Source: an uncultured Bacteroidota bacterium (GTDB lineage Bacteria; Bacteroidota; Bacteroidia; Chitinophagales; Chitinophagaceae). From it: 22,094 nucleotides of DNA. Under the pieces are notes generated by a model. It worked only from the letters and a program-made list of their open reading frames with translations. It was not told the DNA's origin and searched no databases. The position numbers and the translations under genes are program-made. Position 1 is the first letter of the stretch; each line of letters opens with the position of its first letter. Of the stretch, positions 17,669 to 22,094 are shown piece after piece. The stretch covers positions 1 to 22,094 of the forward strand of contig CAIRSV010000241.1 in the NCBI GenBank assembly GCA_903881265.1, given 5' to 3'.

Positions 17669-18802
17669 ATGAAAAAAGTTTTATCTATTCTTGGACTTTT
17701 AGCAGCCTTCACGACGAATGCGCAAACACCTATAACCTTAAGTAGAATTGATTTCCCTTGTCCATCTGCCGCCACATGCGGACTTCCAGACAGTGTCTTA
17801 TTTACCAATGTGCCTCTTTCTGGCAATTCGGTGAACACTGCGACAAGCGGCGCGAACTCAACGTGGAATATGGCCGCATTAACCAACGGAACTGTGGCCT
17901 ATCAGAATTTCTTTCCGATGAGTGGCACGCCATTGATTTTTCAACTCGTGTTTTTGAGTTGTGATTATGCGCAGCCCTTATTGGGCAATAATGCAATTGG
18001 GAATTTACCAATTACAGACGCCTACGAATATTATAATTATGCGGGTACGAACAGCAGCCGGCTCGAAATAAAAGGGTTTGGTGCCTATGTCACTATTCCC
18101 GGACAAACAACAGCATTGCCCCTTCCTGCGATTTATAACTCGGCTGATGTGATCTATCAGTTTCCAATAACATTTGGCAATACCGACAGTTCACTCTCAG
18201 GTTACTCCGTGAGTATTCCGTTGGGAGCCACTATTGGAAACATTACAATCAAACGAAATCAGAAACGCGTGAATGAAGTGGATGGATGGGGAAGTATTAC
18301 CACGCCTGCCGGCACCTTTGATGTGCTACGCGTAAAATCATCGATGGATCGGGTTGATTCAATTATCACGGGCATATTCCCGATAGGCTTCCCATCTAAA
18401 CCTATCGAATATAAATGGCTAGGCAAAGGCAAGAAAATTCCTGTGTTGCAAGTCAATGGCACGAAGAACGGAAACACATTCGCTCCAAGTGCGATTACAT
18501 ATTGGGGGCAAATGCCCTTCCCTGCAGGTTTACCAGAAATCAGTTCAACAGCAGACATGACTATCTTCCCTAACCCGTCATCTGAGAATACCACCATACG
18601 ATATACCTTGACTGCTTCGAGCGATATCGATATGTATATATCAGATGCTGAAGGAAAATTAGTTGGGCAGTTTCATTTTAAAAATCAATCGGCCGGCACG
18701 CACAACGAAATACTTCCTGTGGCTGCCTTAGCGCAAGGCACCTATACAATAAAATGTATTTCTGCGAAAGAGGTGATAGCTAGTAAGTTTGTCAAATTCT
18801 AA
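17669..18802 (+). CDS. Secreted protein with T9SS type A sorting domain
   Basis: A 377-residue exported protein. A Sec signal peptide (MKKVLSILGLLAAFTTNA, cleavage before QTP) is followed by a beta-rich body of about 280 residues containing VNEVDGWGSITTPAGTFDVL, a segment common in secreted Bacteroidota proteins of unknown function. The last 80 residues are a type IX sorting domain: MTIFPNPSSENTTIRYTL, then ISDAEGKLVGQF, then LAQGTYTIKCI and the end SKFVKF. After passage through the outer membrane the domain is normally cut off and the protein attached to the surface, in known cases to A-LPS, or released. It follows the ligase-like gene directly, which is interesting given that link. No catalytic motif is visible, so no function is offered. 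Confidence 0.9.
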   Translation: MKKVLSILGLLAAFTTNAQTPITLSRIDFPCPSAATCGLPDSVLFTNVPLSGNSVNTATSGANSTWNMAALTNGTVAYQNFFPMSGTPLIFQLVFLSCDYAQPLLGNNAIGNLPITDAYEYYNYAGTNSSRLEIKGFGAYVTIPGQTTALPLPAIYNSADVIYQFPITFGNTDSSLSGYSVSIPLGATIGNITIKRNQKRVNEVDGWGSITTPAGTFDVLRVKSSMDRVDSIITGIFPIGFPSKPIEYKWLGKGKKIPVLQVNGTKNGNTFAPSAITYWGQMPFPAGLPEISSTADMTIFPNPSSENTTIRYTLTASSDIDMYISDAEGKLVGQFHFKNQSAGTHNEILPVAALAQGTYTIKCISAKEVIASKFVKF

Positions 18803-18977
18803 TTGAATTATAAACGATTGACGATTGATCATGGTCCTTTTCAAACCCCTCATAGCTTAGGTGATCTTCCATGTATCCTCTAATTTCAATTCAAACACCT
18901 GTCATCACTGAATAAAGAGACTTTATAATAGTCAAGGATTATTTTTCGGGCAAGATGGTATAATAAAAAAAATTTAT

Positions 18978-18985
18978 TACTTTTG
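18978..18985 (+). promoter_or_regulatory. -7 promoter box of the TPR-ribH operon
   Basis: TACTTTTG is a perfect TAnnTTTG match 42 bases before the ATG at 19028. The -33 box is poor (TGG at 18956-18958, 19-base spacer). The box lies over the first codons of a longer reading frame that opens with TTG at 18983, which argues that the true start is the ATG at 19028. Confidence 0.55.
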
Positions 18986-19027
18986 CCCACGTTTTATTTA
19001 AACTTATTACAAATAAATTATATCAGT

Positions 19028-19750
19028 ATGTCAAAAATGGATAAATACACAGCTCCCCGTACTGTGGTCAGCGGCGTAACGAAAGAAGATGAAATAGATT
19101 CATCAGGAATTGAGAAGCTGAGAACGGTGGAGTCGTGGTATGAAACAAATTCGAAGATGATCAACAACGTGCTGATTGTGTTGTTGGCCGTGGTTGTAGG
19201 TATTTTTGGTTATACTCGTTTTTATAAAGGACCTCGTATCGAAAAATCAAACGACGCAATCTTCAGAGCACAGACTTATTTTGGCATGGACTCATTAAAT
19301 TGGGCATTGAATGGCGACGGAAACAATGTTGGTTTCTTGAAAATAATTGATAAATACAGTGGTACGCCTGCCGGAAACCTAGCTCACTATTATGCTGGTG
19401 TTTGTTATCTTAAGAAAGGTGATTTTGCCAATGCCGAAAAACAATTGCGTGCATTCGATGGCAAAGGAAGTATGGTCACTAACGTAGCGCAAGGTGCGTT
19501 GGGCGATGCCCTTATGGAGCAAGGCAAAACCGATGATGCGATCAAATCATATCTTGATGCCGCCAGTGACAACGACAATACATTATTGACGCCATTATAT
19601 CTTGAAAGAGCAGGTATGGCGTATGAGTCAAAAAATAACAATGAAGATGCTATTAAAATTTATCGTAGAATCAGAGATGAATTTCCAATGAGCATGCAGT
19701 CTAGAAACATGGACAAATATTTGGCTCGCCTTGGTGATTACAATCCATAA
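19028..19750 (+). CDS. Membrane-anchored TPR protein (YfgM-like)
   Basis: A 240-residue protein with a charged N-terminus, one transmembrane helix (about 45-62, NNVLIVLLAVVVGIFGY) and a C-terminal domain of tetratricopeptide-like helical pairs, e.g. LAHYYAGVCYLKKGDFANAEKQ, VAQGALGDALMEQGKTDDAIKSYLDA and ERAGMAYESKNNNEDAIKIYRR. Topology and repeats resemble the YfgM ancillary translocon factor, with the TPR part outside the cytoplasmic membrane. TPRs bind other proteins, so a scaffolding or chaperone role is likely. The ATG at 19028 (MSKMDKYTAPR) is chosen over the TTG at 18983 because that one lies inside the -7 box. It precedes ribH by 3 bases. Confidence 0.85.
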   Translation: MSKMDKYTAPRTVVSGVTKEDEIDSSGIEKLRTVESWYETNSKMINNVLIVLLAVVVGIFGYTRFYKGPRIEKSNDAIFRAQTYFGMDSLNWALNGDGNNVGFLKIIDKYSGTPAGNLAHYYAGVCYLKKGDFANAEKQLRAFDGKGSMVTNVAQGALGDALMEQGKTDDAIKSYLDAASDNDNTLLTPLYLERAGMAYESKNNNEDAIKIYRRIRDEFPMSMQSRNMDKYLARLGDYNP

Positions 19751-19753
19751 TCG

Positions 19754-20239
19754 ATGGCAAGCAATCAAGACAATTTTCTTTTAACAGATTACAGCAACCT
19801 GCAGATTCCAAGTTCGCAGGTTGTTTTAGTTTATACCGAATGGAATCACACAATTATTGCGGCCTTGTTAGAAGGCGCTAAAAAAATATTAGCCGTATTT
19901 CCGCAAATACGTATTCAAGAAATTCAAGTGCCCGGAGCTGTCGAGATACCCTATGCAATTGCACAATACCAATCTCATATTGGCGCAGATGCATATATCA
20001 CGCTTGGCTGTGTGATTAGAGGCGAAACACCTCATTTTGATGTGGTCTGCAAATCAGTGACGGAAGGCATTACACACTTAAACCTCACCTTGAACAGCCC
20101 TGTCATCTTTGGTGTACTTACGGTAAACAACGAGGAACAAGCCTATGACAGACTAGGCGGCAAACATGGCCATAAAGGCGAAGAATCGGCCATCGCGGCT
20201 CTTAAGATGATGGCATTTAAGAACTCATTAAAGCGTTAA
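19754..20239 (+). CDS. ribH: 6,7-dimethyl-8-ribityllumazine synthase
   Basis: RibH condenses 5-amino-6-ribitylamino-uracil with 3,4-dihydroxy-2-butanone 4-phosphate to lumazine, the next-to-last step of riboflavin synthesis. The 161-residue length is normal. Family motifs are all present: VYTEWNHTIIAALLEGA, VPGAVEIPYAIA, LGCVIRGETPHFDVVCK with the conserved active-site histidine H94, PVIFGVLTVNNEEQAYDRLGG and GHKGEESAIAALKM. It is sandwiched in an operon, 3 bases after the TPR gene and 2 bases before the CCG-domain gene; no other rib genes and no FMN riboswitch are seen here, so supply is probably constitutive. Confidence 0.97.
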   Translation: MASNQDNFLLTDYSNLQIPSSQVVLVYTEWNHTIIAALLEGAKKILAVFPQIRIQEIQVPGAVEIPYAIAQYQSHIGADAYITLGCVIRGETPHFDVVCKSVTEGITHLNLTLNSPVIFGVLTVNNEEQAYDRLGGKHGHKGEESAIAALKMMAFKNSLKR

Positions 20240-20241
20240 AC

Positions 20242-20961
20242 ATGAAAGTGCAATTATTCATTCCTTGTTTTGTTGATCAGCTTTATCCTGAAGTCGGGAT
20301 GAATATGGTAAAGGTGTTAGAAAAAGTTGGATGCCAGGTATCATACAATCCAAATCAAACTTGCTGCGGACAACCTGCCTATAATGCTGGCTATTTGAAA
20401 GAAGCTAAAGCCGTGAGTGAAAAATTCATCCATGATTTTTCAGGGGATGAATACATCGTATCACCTTCAGGTTCTTGTATCGGTTATGTGAGGGGATGCT
20501 TTGAAGAAATATTCGACAACGCATCAAGTCATAACGAAGCAAAAGCCATTACAAAACGCTCGTTTGAATTCACAGAATTTCTGGTAGATATTGTAAAAAT
20601 TGAAAACATCGGCGCTCAACTGAATGCGGTAGCCACCTATCATGATGCATGCGGCGCGTTGCGAGAATGCGGTATCAAATCGGGTCCAAGAAAATTATTA
20701 GCCAATGTAACAGGACTTGAACTTCGCGAAATGAAGGAATGTGAGACCTGCTGCGGATTTGGCGGCACATTTGCTGTTAAGTATGAACCTATTTCAATCG
20801 GTATGTCGCAAACAAAAGTTGCAAGCGCGTTGGAAGTAGGCGCTGAATATATTATTTCCACTGACGTATCTTGCTTAATGCATCTCGATGGCTACATCAA
20901 GCACGAGAAATTAAATATCAAAACGGCTCATATTGCAGACGTATTGAGTATGGGTTGGTAG
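20242..20961 (+). CDS. (Fe-S)-binding protein with two CCG domains, LutA/YkgE type
   Basis: A 239-residue cytoplasmic protein of the LutA/GlpC/HdrB-like cysteine-rich family, with two CCG modules. The first has QTCCGQPAYNAGY (C41, C42) and, later, SGSCIGYVRGCF; the second has YHDACGALRECG and KECETCCGFGGTFAVKY (C167, C170, C171). Such modules bind iron-sulfur clusters and pass electrons; LutA with LutB and LutC oxidises L-lactate. LutB and LutC are not next to it here, so the partner may be elsewhere or the role may differ; I therefore give no symbol. It is the last gene of the TPR-ribH operon and faces the relic at 21022-21539. Confidence 0.88.
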   Translation: MKVQLFIPCFVDQLYPEVGMNMVKVLEKVGCQVSYNPNQTCCGQPAYNAGYLKEAKAVSEKFIHDFSGDEYIVSPSGSCIGYVRGCFEEIFDNASSHNEAKAITKRSFEFTEFLVDIVKIENIGAQLNAVATYHDACGALRECGIKSGPRKLLANVTGLELREMKECETCCGFGGTFAVKYEPISIGMSQTKVASALEVGAEYIISTDVSCLMHLDGYIKHEKLNIKTAHIADVLSMGW

Positions 20962-21021
20962 AATGATACGCTGCCTAAGAACGCACACTCAGCAATTACC
21001 TGAAAACAAAAAGACAGCACA

Positions 21022-21539
21022 CTATCCTAAAAGAGAACGGATGCTCGTAACACCCTCTTCGACAGCTTGTTTATGCTGATACATTTGTGAGAAGGCATGC
21101 ACCGATTCTATAAGGCAGCTAACACAAAGGGCCAACGCATACGAAATTTCAATACCGCTATCTCCCAATGTATCTAGCACCAATCTAAAAATCCAAAAGC
21201 CCTGAAAAATAAAGACGCTCAGGAAACCCATGAACGGATATTACTTGAGAGGTAAATTCCGATAGGTCGTTGAGAACACTCTATAGATAAGCATTCCTAA
21301 TGCGGTGTCGATGCCAATCAAAAGGGACAACGATTTCGCAAGCCCCATAGTACTTAGGCTAATTCCGTTGGCAAGGTTTTTTTAAACAAACCTGTGCTTC
21401 CTTTGTCTTCATCCTGCAGGCTATTGAACGAGCTGCTCGAAGGATAGACAAGAAAATGCAGCACAAGAAACAACAAGACAAGGTGACTGACATGAATATA
21501 CTCCTCTTCATTCAGCTGCAGCAAAACAAAACACCGGCA
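21022..21539 (-). pseudogene. Broken four-helix membrane protein gene (relic)
   Basis: In the 799 bases between 20961 and 21761 no intact gene is seen, but the minus strand holds three protein-like pieces. Piece A (21539-21354) is 61 codons with a hydrophobic helix (HLVLLFLVLHFLVY) and then SLQDEDKGSTGLFKKTLPTELA before TAA. Piece B, shifted by one base, reads LSTMGLAKSLSLLIGIDTAL and GMLIYRVF (21357-21262) and ends in TAA at 21243-21241. Piece C continues in exactly the same frame as B after that stop, MGFLSVFIFQGFWIFRLVLD (21231 onwards), a fourth helix, and VEEGVTSIRSLLG before TAG at 21022. One frameshift and one nonsense codon would join them to a protein of about 160 residues with four helices. 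I do not recognise the family. Alternatively B and C are small separate proteins. Confidence 0.45.
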
Positions 21540-21699
21540 TCAAGAGTGCAGAGAAAGGATATCTGAGAAGGTGCATAACTGAACACAGCATAGCAAGCGG
21601 TGGAACTCATGCGCTCTAAATTAATCTACATCAACGTAAAAAATTACTATTTAATAACAAGTAAAAAAACATATTATAAAAATAACAATTGTTAATGAG

Positions 21700-21731
21700 T
21701 TTGTATTTTAAAAATCAAACCGCTAAATTTA
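21700..21731 (+). promoter_or_regulatory. Candidate promoter of the right-edge surface protein gene
   Basis: TTTG (21700-21703), a 20-base spacer and TAAATTTA (21724-21731, last base differs from TAnnTTTG) lie 29 bases before the ATG at 21761, in a very AT-rich leader. Between 21540 and 21699 I see no other feature. Confidence 0.4.
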
Positions 21732-21760
21732 TCATCTCAATAAAACAAAAAACAAAATTT

Positions 21761-22094
21761 ATGAAACAAACAATGACAAATTCTAATCAAGCCCTTTTAA
21801 GAAGGTGGCTGCATGCGACCTTTGGCTGCATGGCATTAATTTTACTTTCGTTATCATCTACATTTGGACAAATAATTACCATACCCGCGAATGGTGGGAC
21901 ATCCGGTAATATCCCAATGGGTACATCTTATTATGCCGCCAGTGAATCTATTTATTTACAGTCTGAAATAAATACCGCTGTGACAATCAACCGATTAAAT
22001 TATAGTTGCGCTACATTAAGTCCAGTTTCCAATACTTACAATAATATAGCTATCTATATGAAAACCACCACAGCATCTGTTTTTGTCAATGGGA
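21761..22094 (+). CDS. Secreted surface protein, 5' part (partial)
   Basis: An open frame of 111 codons from an ATG in an AT-rich leader to the window edge. Residues 1-13 are polar and basic (MKQTMTNSNQALL, then RR), followed by a hydrophobic core and a likely signal peptidase site in SSTFG before QIITIPANG. The mature start, with GGTSGNIPMGTSYYAASESI and YLQSEI, is beta-rich and Gly/Ser/Thr/Asn-heavy, a look shared by large extracellular T9SS-exported proteins of Bacteroidota. The C-terminus, where a sorting domain would be, lies beyond the window, so export route and size are inference. Confidence 0.8.
   Translation, partial: MKQTMTNSNQALLRRWLHATFGCMALILLSLSSTFGQIITIPANGGTSGNIPMGTSYYAASESIYLQSEINTAVTINRLNYSCATLSPVSNTYNNIAIYMKTTTASVFVNG

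Noticed and set aside
18810..18830. Short tandem CGATTGA CGATTGA after the cargo gene
   Set aside because: Only two copies of a 7-base unit, with no sign of a hairpin or array.
18983..19027. A 15-residue N-terminal extension of the TPR protein from a TTG start
   Set aside because: The TTG is the end of a perfect -7 box, so the region is promoter and leader; the ATG at 19028 gives a sensible N-terminus.
21374..21393. A near-perfect 20-base palindrome AGGTTTTTTTAAACAAACCT
   Set aside because: One mismatch and mostly A/T; it falls inside the relic's coding piece A, and no partner site was noticed elsewhere in the window, so it is likely chance.
1..22094. CRISPR array, tRNA, rRNA, insertion sequence or phage genes
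   Set aside because: Looked for repeat-spacer patterns, cloverleaf arms, transposase and integrase motifs and terminal repeats on both strands and saw none.

Overview
The window is typical of a member of the Bacteroidota. Three things in the sequence point there: a type IX secretion (T9SS) C-terminal sorting domain on the protein at 17669-18802, promoter-like TAnnTTTG -7 boxes (some with a TTTG -33 box 19-20 bases upstream) instead of sigma70 boxes, and AT-rich start regions without Shine-Dalgarno sequences. I cannot place it more precisely than that phylum from sequence alone.

Layout. At the left edge is the 5' end of a membrane-protein gene read leftwards (1-63), divergent from mfd, the transcription-repair coupling factor (270-3671). 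The gap after mfd holds the decayed end of a T9SS cargo gene on the minus strand (3682-3883). Then come dapF (lysine and peptidoglycan precursor synthesis, 3959-4747) and a 13-kb surface-polysaccharide locus. Its first block, on the plus strand, has an AlgI-like MBOAT O-acyltransferase (4870-6291), an AlgJ/AlgX-like membrane-anchored SGNH protein (6332-8074) and a GT-C-like polytopic protein (8082-9296). The second block, on the minus strand, has wzm and wzt (ABC polysaccharide exporter) and a 1144-residue multidomain GT2 glycosyltransferase. The third block, plus strand and divergent from wzm, has two GT4 glycosyltransferases, an O-antigen ligase/polymerase-like protein and a T9SS cargo protein.

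The genes suggest one pathway: the glycosyltransferases build a lipid-linked glycan at the inner face of the inner membrane, Wzm/Wzt exports it, the MBOAT/SGNH pair O-acetylates it on the periplasmic side, and the ligase-like protein transfers it to an acceptor such as lipid A-core. The chemistry of the glycan cannot be read from the sequence.

To the right is a tight housekeeping operon: a membrane-anchored TPR protein, ribH (lumazine synthase, riboflavin synthesis) and a LutA/YkgE-type CCG-domain Fe-S oxidoreductase subunit (19028-20961). Between 20962 and 21760 there is no intact gene, but the minus strand carries a broken four-helix membrane-protein gene (21022-21539). The window ends inside the 5' part of a secreted surface protein (21761 to the edge).

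Points most worth a second look: the two gene relics, which plain ORF calling misses; a recurring promoter geometry that puts the -7 box exactly 8 bases before the start codon of several genes, implying near-leaderless mRNAs; the unusual domain make-up of the large glycosyltransferase and of the SGNH protein; and a 23-base convergent overlap of two coding regions.
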